A stretch of DNA of 12,474 nt, taken from positions 1-12,474 of the forward strand of contig CAKQSI010000051.1 in NCBI GenBank assembly GCA_934272745.1. The letters are read 5' to 3'. Positions 5,923-12,140 of this stretch are shown piece by piece; positions within the stretch are counted from its first letter, which is position 1, and each line of letters opens with the position of its first letter. Origin of the DNA: an uncultured Clostridia bacterium (GTDB taxonomy: Bacteria; Bacillota; Clostridia; Christensenellales; Borkfalkiaceae). Position numbers and translations under genes: made by a program. Under the pieces are notes generated by a model. The model made no database searches and was not told the DNA's origin. It saw nothing but the letters and a program-made list of their open reading frames with translations.

Positions 5923-8208
5923 ATGAAACTTTCTAAATACGAATATCGCGAGGCGCTGTTTTACCTTGCCTCGGGCGCGGCGTTGTTTTTCGTGGGGCGG
6001 GCGATTCCGGCGGCGCCGCTCGGACTTTCGCTGGTGTTCGCGCTGGGCATTTCGGGGTGGAATCCGCTCGTTCTGGCGGCGGAGTTCGCCCTTGGTTCCC
6101 TTGCGGAAAAAGACCTGCGCTTTTTTTTGGCGTGCCTCATGGCGGGCGCCTGTCTTGCCGCGATTCTGGCGGTTTATCGCAAAAAGAAGGCGGGAATGGG
6201 TGCGGAATCGCTGCTGTATCTGTTGGTTTCGCTTGCTTTTTACGTCGCGTACGGAAGCAAGTCCGCGGGCGTTTCCATGCGCGCGGCGTACGCGGGATTG
6301 ACCGTCCTTTTATGTTATCTGACGGCGTACGTCTGCCACCCGCTGTTTTTGCGCAAACTGCACTTTCAGCCCAATTCCATGCAACTGTTTTCCGCACTGA
6401 TTTTTGCCGCGGTGTTCGGCACGGGCGTATATCGCTACCTCGGTAAGCCGGGAATTGCGGCGATCTCCTGCGGGGCGCTGCTGTTTTTCACCTATTATTT
6501 CCGCGCGGCGGGCGCGCTGTTTTCGGTGGTTTCGGTACTGCCGCAGGCGGTACTTACGGGGAATTACGCCGTCCTCGGCGTGTTTTTTCTGTATGCCGTC
6601 GCGGTTGTGGCGGCGTCTTCGGTCGGGCGGGCGGCGCAGGGCGCTGCGGTTTTGGGAATTTACGCGGCGCTTTCCCTCGCGGCGGGGGTGGCGGAATTTT
6701 CCCTGCCCGTGCTGATTTCTTACGGGGCGGTGGCTCTGTTTTACGTGCTGGTGCCGAAATCGGTTTTGGAACGCGGCGCAGAAGCGCTCGCTTCCCGCAG
6801 GGAAAAGACCTTGACGCGGGCGGCGATCAATCGCGATCACGCGCGGCTTTCGGCAAAACTGACGGGGCTGGCTTCGGTCTTTCGGGAGATCGAAGCGCTG
6901 TTTTCGGTGCCGGCGTTTTATAAAAGAAGCGAGGAAAAGGACGCGGAGATGCTGGCTTCCGAAACCATGGAAAACGTGTGCGTGCGTTGCAAAAATCACG
7001 ATACGTGTATCAAAAACGGGGAACTGAAAGAGTCCGACGTCAAAAAAGCGATCGCGATCGGGCTGACGAAAGGGCGGGTTTCCATGCTCGATCTGCCGAA
7101 AAATCTCATGCAGATTTGTCTGTTTCCCAACAATCTTTTGTTTGGGGCGAACCAGTTGATTTCGCGCTATATGGGCGCGGCGTACGACCGCGAAAATGCG
7201 GAAACGGGCAGGAAACTGGTGGGCGCGGAAGCCGGCGGCGTGGCGGAAGTGCTGGAAAATTTGTCCGCTTCCGTGGCGCTGCCGTACTCCTACGACCGCA
7301 AAAAGGAGCGCGTTTTATACGAAACGCTTGCCGAAAAAGGGGTCTTTCCCGCGGAAGTCATGGTTAAAAACGACGGCGCCGTCAGCCTGATTCTGGAAGA
7401 GGCGGACGTCAAAAGATTGCCTTATGTAACGAAACGCCTGTCCCGGGCGGTGGGGCGGGAGATGGTTCCTGCCGAGGCGCAGGAAGCAGACCGCACGCGC
7501 ACGATGGTTTCTTTCACTTCCGCGCCGCGGTACGACGCGGCGTTCGGCATTGCCGCCGCCAAAAAAGAGGGCAGCGAACGCTCCGGCGACACCTATTCCG
7601 TGCTGCGGCTGGGGACGGACGGATTTTTGGTTGCGGTTTCGGACGGCATGGGCAGCGGCGAGGAAGCGAACGCCGTTTCTTCGTCTGCAATGACCCTGAT
7701 CGAAAGTTTCTATCGTGCCGGATTTTGCTCGGACGTCATCTTAAAAACGGTCAACAAACTGCTTTCCGCCAAGGCGGAAGAGAGTTTTGCGGCGCTGGAC
7801 GTCTGCACGCTGTCGCTATCGTCCGGCAGGTGCGATTTTATTAAAATCGGCGCGCCGTACGGGTTTGTTCTGAAGGAAGCGGGCGTTTCGCTGGTGCAGG
7901 GAAACTCGCTGCCGCTCGGCATTTTAGACGATATCCGCCCGGAAGTTTCGTCCGACACGCTTGCGCCCGGCGACGTTTTGGTGCTTGCCAGCGACGGCGT
8001 GACCGACGCGTTTGCTTCCGACAGCGATTTTCTGGATTTTCTGAAGAACGGGCGGCGCCGCAACCCGCAGGAACTTGCCGAAAGCGTGCTGAAGCAGGCA
8101 AAATTACTTTCCGGCGGGGTGCTGAAGGACGATATGACCGTCCTTTGCGTGCGTATGTTTGAAAAGGAGGGCGCGGAGAATTTGCCGGCTGCCCGCCGGG
8201 CGGGATAA
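5923..8208 (+). CDS. spoIIE: Stage II sporulation protein E (SpoIIE), PP2C-type phosphatase
   Basis: A 761-residue membrane-anchored Ser phosphatase. In the family, SpoIIE dephosphorylates SpoIIAA in the forespore to activate sigma-F and interacts with FtsZ at the polar septum. Residues ~12-280 hold about ten hydrophobic segments. A linker (~281-535) includes the CVRCKNHDTC cluster (Cys353, Cys356, Cys362) seen in SpoIIE proteins. The PP2C domain (~536-751) has SGDTYS (Asp556), VSDGMGSGEEA (Asp574), LASDGVTD (Asp691) and KDDMTV (Asp736/737). The spacing of these acidic residues matches what I recall of the catalytic Asp set in Bacillus SpoIIE. The family is usually about 800-830 residues, so the shortening is mild. 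The start at 5923 is chosen because CAAGGAG sits 7 bases upstream and the protein begins MKLSKYEY before the first helix. The gene shows the organism can enter sporulation. Confidence 0.96.
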   Translation: MKLSKYEYREALFYLASGAALFFVGRAIPAAPLGLSLVFALGISGWNPLVLAAEFALGSLAEKDLRFFLACLMAGACLAAILAVYRKKKAGMGAESLLYLLVSLAFYVAYGSKSAGVSMRAAYAGLTVLLCYLTAYVCHPLFLRKLHFQPNSMQLFSALIFAAVFGTGVYRYLGKPGIAAISCGALLFFTYYFRAAGALFSVVSVLPQAVLTGNYAVLGVFFLYAVAVVAASSVGRAAQGAAVLGIYAALSLAAGVAEFSLPVLISYGAVALFYVLVPKSVLERGAEALASRREKTLTRAAINRDHARLSAKLTGLASVFREIEALFSVPAFYKRSEEKDAEMLASETMENVCVRCKNHDTCIKNGELKESDVKKAIAIGLTKGRVSMLDLPKNLMQICLFPNNLLFGANQLISRYMGAAYDRENAETGRKLVGAEAGGVAEVLENLSASVALPYSYDRKKERVLYETLAEKGVFPAEVMVKNDGAVSLILEEADVKRLPYVTKRLSRAVGREMVPAEAQEADRTRTMVSFTSAPRYDAAFGIAAAKKEGSERSGDTYSVLRLGTDGFLVAVSDGMGSGEEANAVSSSAMTLIESFYRAGFCSDVILKTVNKLLSAKAEESFAALDVCTLSLSSGRCDFIKIGAPYGFVLKEAGVSLVQGNSLPLGILDDIRPEVSSDTLAPGDVLVLASDGVTDAFASDSDFLDFLKNGRRRNPQELAESVLKQAKLLSGGVLKDDMTVLCVRMFEKEGAENLPAARRAG

Positions 8209-8634
8209 ACGGCTGTCGATAAAATAAAACTTCCGCCGCGCGTGTGGGGAAAAGGAAGAGGACGATTGCGTTTTCCGCACGCCGGGCGGGGTGAAACAAG
8301 GTTGCGCCTCCTCTCGCGAACGGGTGAGAGTATGGAAAGTTTATCTATCGCCGGACGGGTGAGAGTATGGAAAGTTTATCTATCGCCGGGCGGGATAAGT
8401 GCGGAAAATTTATCTTTGCCTGCAGAGTGGAACAGGCACGGAGGATTTCTCTCCCGCCCGCCGGACGTCGTTTTTAGTTTAATGAAACGTTATTGCCCGG
8501 CGCCGTTGATTGACTGTCGGCTTCCGGGACTTTCGGCGGCGCAAAGGCATTCTTGCGGGTTCGCAGGTGTTTTTCGGTTCAACGAAAGTTCTCACCGGCG
8601 CATATCGATTTCAGAAAAAAAACGGAACAAAACC
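8209..8634. other. Intergenic region after spoIIE, repeats but no gene
   Basis: No convincing reading frame occurs. The segment GCCGGGCGGG-(A/G)T(A/G)A recurs at the end of spoIIE, near 8281 and near 8386, with a variant CCGGACGGGTGAG near 8351, so this looks like a decayed repeat array that begins in the last codons of spoIIE. Two similar stretches around 8477-8517 and 8575-8608 (GTTTAATGAAACGTT and GGTTCAACGAAAGTT, each before a CCGGCGC) suggest another old duplication. No clear terminator for spoIIE was seen. Confidence 0.5.
8320..8423 (+). repeat. 35-bp tandem repeat, two exact copies and one diverged
   Basis: The unit starting ACGGGTGAGAGTATGGAAAG and ending TCTATCGCCGG occupies 8320-8354 and again 8355-8389 without a mismatch. 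A third, diverged unit follows at 8390-8423. The unit is not a multiple of three, so it is unlikely to be coding. Confidence 0.92.
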
Positions 8635-8664
8635 TTGCAAACGGGCGTTCCCCCGCGCTATAAT
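8635..8664 (+). promoter_or_regulatory. Sigma-A-like promoter for the 8706/8829 genes
   Basis: TTGCAA at 8635-8640 and a perfect TATAAT at 8659-8664 are 18 bp apart. The expected start is near 8671, about 35 bases before the possible small gene at 8706 and 160 bases before the gene at 8829. Confidence 0.7.
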
Positions 8665-8705
8665 GGCGCCGATCTGATTGCAAGCAGGTCGAAGGGGGAG
8701 GAAAC

Positions 8706-8795
8706 GTGAGGAGTTATTTCAAGGCGGGCTGCGGAAAAAGAAGACGGGCGCGCGCTTATATCGTCATGGCGTCCGCGGCGGCGTTCTTAGAATAA
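8706..8795 (+). CDS. Possible 29-residue basic/hydrophobic peptide
   Basis: A GTG at 8706 follows the strong ribosome binding site GGGGGAGG by a few bases and opens a 29-codon frame ending TAA at 8793-8795. The peptide starts MRSYFKAGCGKRRRARA and continues with a hydrophobic YIVMASAAAFLE tail, so it is positively charged at the N-terminus and could touch a membrane. It is the first reading frame after a good promoter and precedes the gene at 8829 by 33 bases. It may be a real small protein or a leader peptide for that gene. No family is recognised. Confidence 0.45.
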   Translation: MRSYFKAGCGKRRRARAYIVMASAAAFLE

Positions 8796-8828
8796 AAAGG
8801 ATCGGTCTTCCCCCGCAAGGAGGAAGAA

Positions 8829-9359
8829 ATGACGATTTATCAACTGTTAGGCACTTTAGGAAAGTACGACGTCATCACTCTCGTTCTGGGCGCGGTTTGT
8901 TCGCTTTTCACCGCGATCGTCAAAAGAAAAACCAACGCCGGCAAAAAAACGTTGACCGCTTTGCCGTTCGCGTTCGGTTTTCTGCTTGCCGCAGCAGTGC
9001 ATGCGGTAAAAGGCACTTGCACGCTCCCCGCCGTGGTAACGCTGGGCGCGAAAATCGGCACGGTCTCCACCGTGTACTACGTTTTGTATAAGCGGTTCCT
9101 CCGCGGGAAGGACGACGGCACGCGCACTACGGTGCTGTTGATCCTGCTGAAAACCTGCGTTTCGGGGGAACGGCTGGACGAGGCGGCAAAGTCGGTGGAA
9201 GAAACCTTGCAAAGCGCGCTCTCCGCCGGCGCCGGAAAAGAAGAGATCGTGGAACAAATTTCCGCAGTACTTGCGGAGTTCGCCACAATCTCGCCGGAGG
9301 AGAGCAAAACGCTTGCCGAGGCGATTTATGCCGCGCTTGCGGAAGAAGAACAAAACTGA
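8829..9359 (+). CDS. Unrecognised small membrane protein with acidic C-terminal helical tail
   Basis: A 176-residue protein that I cannot assign to a family. It has three likely membrane segments (about 14-31, 42-60 and 65-87) separated by short basic loops (VKRKTNAGKK at 31-40, YKRFLRGK at 87-94). The remainder, about 100-176, is soluble, predicted helical and acidic (RLDEAAKSVEETLQSAL; SPEESKTLAEAIYAALAEEE). By the positive-inside rule the tail probably faces the cytoplasm. The start is supported by AAGGAGG at 8817-8823 and a clear upstream promoter. The size and the segment-plus-tail design resemble small membrane scaffolds or phage holin-like proteins only superficially. Its position after spoIIE does not by itself imply a sporulation role, since it has its own promoter. 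Confidence 0.85.
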   Translation: MTIYQLLGTLGKYDVITLVLGAVCSLFTAIVKRKTNAGKKTLTALPFAFGFLLAAAVHAVKGTCTLPAVVTLGAKIGTVSTVYYVLYKRFLRGKDDGTRTTVLLILLKTCVSGERLDEAAKSVEETLQSALSAGAGKEEIVEQISAVLAEFATISPEESKTLAEAIYAALAEEEQN

Positions 9360-9395
9360 TTGGTCGGAGCGCCAAAGGAAAGGGCGGCGTAGAAC

Positions 9396-9504
9396 GCCGC
9401 AAAAGGCGGCAAATCGGAATGCTATTCCAAAGGTGTGCAAATTTGCGTGCCGCAAAAGGCGGCAAATCGGGAATGCCAAGGAGAGGCGCGGCAATTCGGA
9501 ATGC
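9396..9504 (+). repeat. Dispersed direct repeat, two close copies and one partial
   Basis: GCCGCAAAAGGCGGCAAATC followed by GGAATGC or GGGAATGC occurs at 9396-9422 and 9449-9476, 53 bases apart. A partial copy (GGCGCGGCAATTCGGAATGC) is at 9485-9504. It lies between the stop at 9359 and the terminator at 9540. Confidence 0.85.
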
Positions 9505-9539
9505 TGCGCCGGGCGACAATAGGAAATACCGCGCCAAAG

Positions 9540-9575
9540 GGGCGGGCGGCAATTTTGCCGCCCGCCCTGAATTTT
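9540..9575 (+). terminator. Strong GC hairpin terminator
   Basis: GGGCGGGCGGC (9540-9550) pairs perfectly with GCCGCCCGCCC (9557-9567) across an AATTTT loop and is followed by TGAATTTT. It ends the transcript of the gene at 8829 and separates it from the rubrerythrin unit. Confidence 0.8.
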
Positions 9576-9625
9576 AGCGTTTTTGCTCTCGCCCGGCGTT
9601 TCGGGGCTTAAATTATGTAGCCGCC

Positions 9626-9707
9626 TGCCGGCGCTGGAGCCGTTATTCAGGAAAAAATTCCCTGAAAAGGGAAAGGCAAATTCCGCATAGCGAAAGAGGC
9701 TCCGGCA
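9626..9707 (+). promoter_or_regulatory. Foldable leader upstream of rubrerythrin, possible structured RNA
   Basis: TGCCGG (9626-9631) and GGAGCC (9636-9641) can pair with GGCTCCGGCA (9698-9707), closing a stem with a 4-6 base bulge. Inside it, TTCAGG (9646-9651) pairs with CCTGAA (9661-9666) and a small GGAA/TTCC hairpin is possible. No known riboswitch consensus was recognised. It could be a regulatory leader or a chance fold in GC-rich DNA. No clear sigma-A promoter was found in 9568-9625. Confidence 0.35.
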
Positions 9708-9761
9708 CATACTTTGATTGCGAGGGGATTGAACCCCCTTCGTTTCGAGGAGAAAAAGAAA

Positions 9762-10352
9762 ATGCAATTTGAAAAAACCAAAACTTTTCAAAACCTCGCC
9801 CGCAGTTTTGCGGGGGAATGTCAGGCGGGAATGCGCTATCAATTCGTAGCCGAACTGGCAAAACAAGCCGGTTTGCAGGCGTTGGAAAGCGAGATCAAAA
9901 CCGTCGCCAAAAACGAAACCGCCCACGCGAAAGCGTTTTTCGATATGATGCACGAAAAAGCGGGAAAGGAGATTGCCAACGTGGAATTCACCGCAGGCTA
10001 TCCCTATTCCGCAGGGACGCTGGAAGAGGGACTGAAATTTTCCGCAACGTCTGAAGAAAACGAGGCGGAAACGGTCTATCCCGCCTTTCGCGACGTCGCA
10101 AAGGAAGAAGGGTTCGACGATATCGCCGCGCTTTACGACCGGGTGATCGAAGTAGAAAGGGCGCATCACGAAAAATTCGTCACGCTTTATCAAGCGGTAA
10201 AAGACAAAACGTTGTATAAAAAAGACGAAAAACAGACGTGGCGCTGCTCCTACTGCGGTTATACCGCGGAAGCGAAGTCGGCGTGGCAGACCTGCCCGCT
10301 TTGCGGAAAGAAGCAAGGTTACGTGGAAATTCCCGCGCCCGAAAAAGGCTGA
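9762..10352 (+). CDS. rbr: Rubrerythrin (diiron domain plus C-terminal rubredoxin-like domain)
   Basis: A 196-residue cytoplasmic non-haem iron protein. Rubrerythrins act as NAD(P)H-linked peroxidases in anaerobes, with electrons entering through the rubredoxin site. The N-terminal four-helix domain carries diiron ligand motifs: GEC (Glu19), KNETAHAK (Glu52, His55), EENEAETVYP (Glu98, Glu101) and EVERAHHEKF (Glu132, His135). The C-terminal domain has the four iron-binding Cys in WRCSYCGY (Cys162, Cys165) and CPLCGK (Cys178, Cys181). Length is typical. The start at 9762 is chosen over an in-frame ATG at 9714 because GAGGAG lies just before it and the protein then begins MQFEKTKTFQNL, as usual in the family. 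The two tiny genes at 10539 and 10658 follow in the same direction and may be co-transcribed. Confidence 0.96.
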   Translation: MQFEKTKTFQNLARSFAGECQAGMRYQFVAELAKQAGLQALESEIKTVAKNETAHAKAFFDMMHEKAGKEIANVEFTAGYPYSAGTLEEGLKFSATSEENEAETVYPAFRDVAKEEGFDDIAALYDRVIEVERAHHEKFVTLYQAVKDKTLYKKDEKQTWRCSYCGYTAEAKSAWQTCPLCGKKQGYVEIPAPEKG

Positions 10353-10370
10353 CGGGGCGGTGAAACGCCT

Positions 10371-10423
10371 CGCCGGGTAAGCCGGCGAAGGGAAAAGTTC
10401 CGCTTGCCGGAAAACCGGCGGAA
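10371..10423 (+). terminator. Two weak hairpins after rubrerythrin
   Basis: CGCCGG (10371-10376) pairs with CCGGCG (10382-10387). A second hairpin joins TTCCG plus CCGG (10398-10410) with CCGG plus CGGAA (10415-10423), with a bulge on the left arm. Neither has a T-tract, so they may be attenuating or RNA-stabilising structures rather than full terminators. Confidence 0.25.
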
Positions 10424-10461
10424 GCAAAACGCCTCGTTCTTTAAAAGCGGACGGGGCGAAT

Positions 10462-10524
10462 CAAAAGCCGCGTTCGGCGGCAAAACCAAGCGAACCAAAA
10501 GCCGCGTTCGGCGGCAAAACCAAG
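10462..10524 (+). repeat. 34-bp tandem repeat, two copies with a 29-bp identical core
   Basis: CAAAAGCCGCGTTCGGCGGC followed by AAAACCAAG occurs identically at 10462-10490 and 10496-10524. The end of the second copy (CAAG) runs straight into the AAGGAGG ribosome binding site of the gene at 10539. Each unit also contains the small palindrome GCCGCGTTCGGCGGC-like hairpin. Confidence 0.93.
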
Positions 10525-10538
10525 GAGGAAATGTTTTT

Positions 10539-10655
10539 ATGAAAAATACGACCAAAAATTGCGGCAGAGGCTGCGGCGGCAAGGGCTGCGGCACCAGAAG
10601 CGCAAAGAGCCGCGCGACCAAAAACCAGACGAAAAACAGCAAGAATTCCGACTGA
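10539..10655 (+). CDS. 38-residue Cys/Gly-rich basic peptide
   Basis: An ATG at 10539 follows AAGGAGG (10522-10528) by 10 bases and encodes 38 residues starting MKNTTKNCGRGCGGKGCG and continuing as a Lys/Arg/Asn/Ser-rich tail (AKSRATKNQTKNSKNSD). Three Cys in a C-x3-C-x4-C arrangement within a Gly-rich segment suggest metal or disulfide chemistry, and the tail suggests nucleic acid or polyanion binding. It lacks the six-Cys pattern of the SCIFF peptides and no maturase is nearby, so a modified-peptide precursor is not supported. An ATG at 10531 gives only MFL and is discounted. The next gene starts three bases after this stop. Confidence 0.7.
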   Translation: MKNTTKNCGRGCGGKGCGTRSAKSRATKNQTKNSKNSD

Positions 10656-10657
10656 AA

Positions 10658-10819
10658 ATGAGGAATAAGGCACGAAAGCGCGATATCTCAGCGCAGAAAA
10701 AAGGACGGAAAGGAGAAGCCGCGGGAATGCGTTCCGCAGCGTTCGACCCGTCCGGAAGTTACACCGGGGTTTCGTCTGATCCCGCGGAAAAACCCGTACA
10801 GGACGCGGACGATCTGTAA
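10658..10819 (+). CDS. 53-residue small protein ending PVQDADDL
   Basis: The ATG lies two bases after the stop of the preceding gene, so translation is probably coupled; its own ribosome binding site is poor. The N-terminal half is strongly basic (MRNKARKRDISAQKKGRKG). The C-terminal half is acidic and proline-containing, with FDPSGSYTGVSSDP and the terminal PVQDADDL, which reads like a conserved, selected tail rather than random DNA. I believe similar SYTG...PVQDADDL tails occur in other Clostridia, but that is memory, not a search, and no function is known to me. It has no membrane segment or signal peptide. Confidence 0.7.
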   Translation: MRNKARKRDISAQKKGRKGEAAGMRSAAFDPSGSYTGVSSDPAEKPVQDADDL

Positions 10820-10844
10820 AAGTTCGTCTTGATCCCGAGGCGAG

Positions 10845-10871
10845 CCGTAAGCGACGAGCGTCGTATTACGG
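10845..10871 (+). terminator. Nested hairpin downstream of the small-gene pair
   Basis: CCGTAA and TTACGG enclose CGACG and CGTCG, giving an 11-pair stem with a small internal loop and an AG tip. There is no T-tract directly after it, so it is a weak terminator candidate, 26 bases after the stop at 10819. Confidence 0.35.
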
Positions 10872-10954
10872 AACTGAAAAAATCAAATTTTCCGAACCCA
10901 AAAGAGGAAAAATAATTTTGCGAGAATAACGGAAAGTTTGATGAAAAATTATGA

Positions 10955-10989
10955 AAAACAGGCACTGCAATGATTGCGGTGCCTGTTTT
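10955..10989. terminator. Bidirectional intrinsic terminator between convergent genes
   Basis: AAAACAGGCACTGCAA (10955-10970) pairs over its whole length, with one G-T pair, with TTGCGGTGCCTGTTTT (10974-10989) around TGA. The T-tract is present on both strands and is longest on the minus strand (TGTTTTT), where it lies 33 bases after the hemolysin III gene. It also closes the plus-strand small-gene unit. Confidence 0.9.
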
Positions 10990-11021
10990 CCGTGTTAAAT
11001 ATTGTGTATTTTCACTTCGGT

Positions 11022-12140
11022 TCAACCGCAGAAAACGTAGGCGTAAATGCCGATCCATTGCAAGGCCGCGCCCACCAGCACGAAAAAGTGCCAGACAAAA
11101 TGCGCGGCGCGCTTTCCGCGGAGGACGAAAGGAATCATACCGAAGGAGTAGGCAAGTCCGCCCGCAAGGATCCACCAGAACAGCGCAGGGCAGGTGGAAA
11201 GCCAGTGCGGTACCAGCATCAGACCGCTCCAGCCCAGCACGAAATACAGCGGAAAATGCAGCCAGCGCAGCCTTCCGGGACCGAAAACGCCCACAAACGT
11301 GATTCCCGTGGCAATCAAGACCCATTGCAGAATGAAACAGATCGTGCCGGGTTTTCCGCCCAGATCGACCAGAAAGAGGGGCGCAAACGTGCCGCCGATC
11401 AAAAGATAAATGGACGAATAGTCGAACCTGCGCCAGACGCGTTTAACCGTAGACCCCTTTTTGAACGCGTGGTACAGACAACTCATCAAAAACAAAAAGG
11501 TGAGCGAAAGTCCGTAGGTGAGGGCTGCGATAATTTCTGCCGCGGTGTGGGAACGGACGAGCATCAGCACGGTTGCGACGATGGAAAAAATTGCCCCCAC
11601 GCCGTGCGTGACGGCGTTGCCGACCTCCTCCAGCGGGGTTAAAACGGGCGGCGCGTTGACTTTTCGGACGGCTTCCCGCTTTTTTTGCCGGCGTTCGGCT
11701 TTCGCGGCTTTTTGCAGCCGCTTTTCTTCGATCAGCGGGGCAAGAAGTTCCCGTTTTTGGGCATACGTCTGCTCTTTTTCGGCGAATTCTGCCGTGCGGG
11801 CGGCAAGGTTTTCTTGCTTTTTGCGGGCGGAAATTGCGCGCTTTTCCGCTTTATAATCGGCTTTTACCTGCCGCGTTTTCTGCCAGAAGTCTGCTTTTGC
11901 GCTGCGGAGTCCGGCTGTGCGTTCTTCGGACTTCGGCGCGGATTTCAGGGCGCGCTTCCGGCTTTTGTACGTTCGTTTCAGCCACCGTTTTGCCGCGCGG
12001 CAGGTCTTTTTTGCGTCTTTTTTTCCGGAAAGCGGGGCGGTCGCCGTTTCGGTGGCGCCGGGATGGGGCGCGGCGGGCAGGGGTGTGCCGGGCGCGGTTG
12101 CGACGGCTGAAATGCCGCCGGAAGTAAGGGGTTCCGTCAT
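11022..12140 (-). CDS. Hemolysin III/PAQR-family membrane protein with long charged N-terminal extension
   Basis: A 372-residue protein. Residues ~168-372 are a complete hemolysin III (YqfA/PAQR, Pfam HlyIII) domain with seven likely membrane segments and the family residues EEVGNAVTHG (171-180), SCLYH (220-224, His224), RRFDYSSIY (Asp240) and HFVWH (His347, His351). The three His and the Asp would bind a metal, as in other PAQR proteins. Its biochemical function in bacteria is unsettled; membrane-lipid homeostasis or hydrolase roles are proposed for the superfamily. Residues 1-165 are unusual: an Ala/Pro/Thr-rich start (~1-38), then a very basic, Lys/Arg/Ala/Glu-rich stretch (~40-160) that should form long helices or a coiled coil and would lie in the cytoplasm. 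Family members are usually just over 200 residues. The ATG at 12140 follows GAGGT by 6 bases; no internal start is clearly better. Confidence 0.93.
   Translation of the reverse strand: MTEPLTSGGISAVATAPGTPLPAAPHPGATETATAPLSGKKDAKKTCRAAKRWLKRTYKSRKRALKSAPKSEERTAGLRSAKADFWQKTRQVKADYKAEKRAISARKKQENLAARTAEFAEKEQTYAQKRELLAPLIEEKRLQKAAKAERRQKKREAVRKVNAPPVLTPLEEVGNAVTHGVGAIFSIVATVLMLVRSHTAAEIIAALTYGLSLTFLFLMSCLYHAFKKGSTVKRVWRRFDYSSIYLLIGGTFAPLFLVDLGGKPGTICFILQWVLIATGITFVGVFGPGRLRWLHFPLYFVLGWSGLMLVPHWLSTCPALFWWILAGGLAYSFGMIPFVLRGKRAAHFVWHFFVLVGAALQWIGIYAYVFCG

Noticed and set aside
8242..8709. A 155-codon plus-strand frame after spoIIE.
   Set aside because: It crosses a 35-bp repeat whose length breaks codon periodicity, so the two copies read differently, and it has no ribosome binding site.
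9722..9742. On the minus strand, GGGGGTTCAATCCCCTC looks like a tRNA T-arm.
   Set aside because: No matching acceptor stem, D-arm or anticodon arm can be built from the adjacent sequence, which lies in the start of the rubrerythrin gene.
9714..9761. Upstream in-frame ATG for rubrerythrin.
   Set aside because: It lacks a ribosome binding site, and the family N-terminus fits the ATG at 9762, which has GAGGAG before it.
8856..10427. A 523-codon open frame on the minus strand.
   Set aside because: It runs antisense to the gene at 8829 and to rubrerythrin, both well supported, and its translation is Phe/Arg-rich shadow sequence without any family motif.
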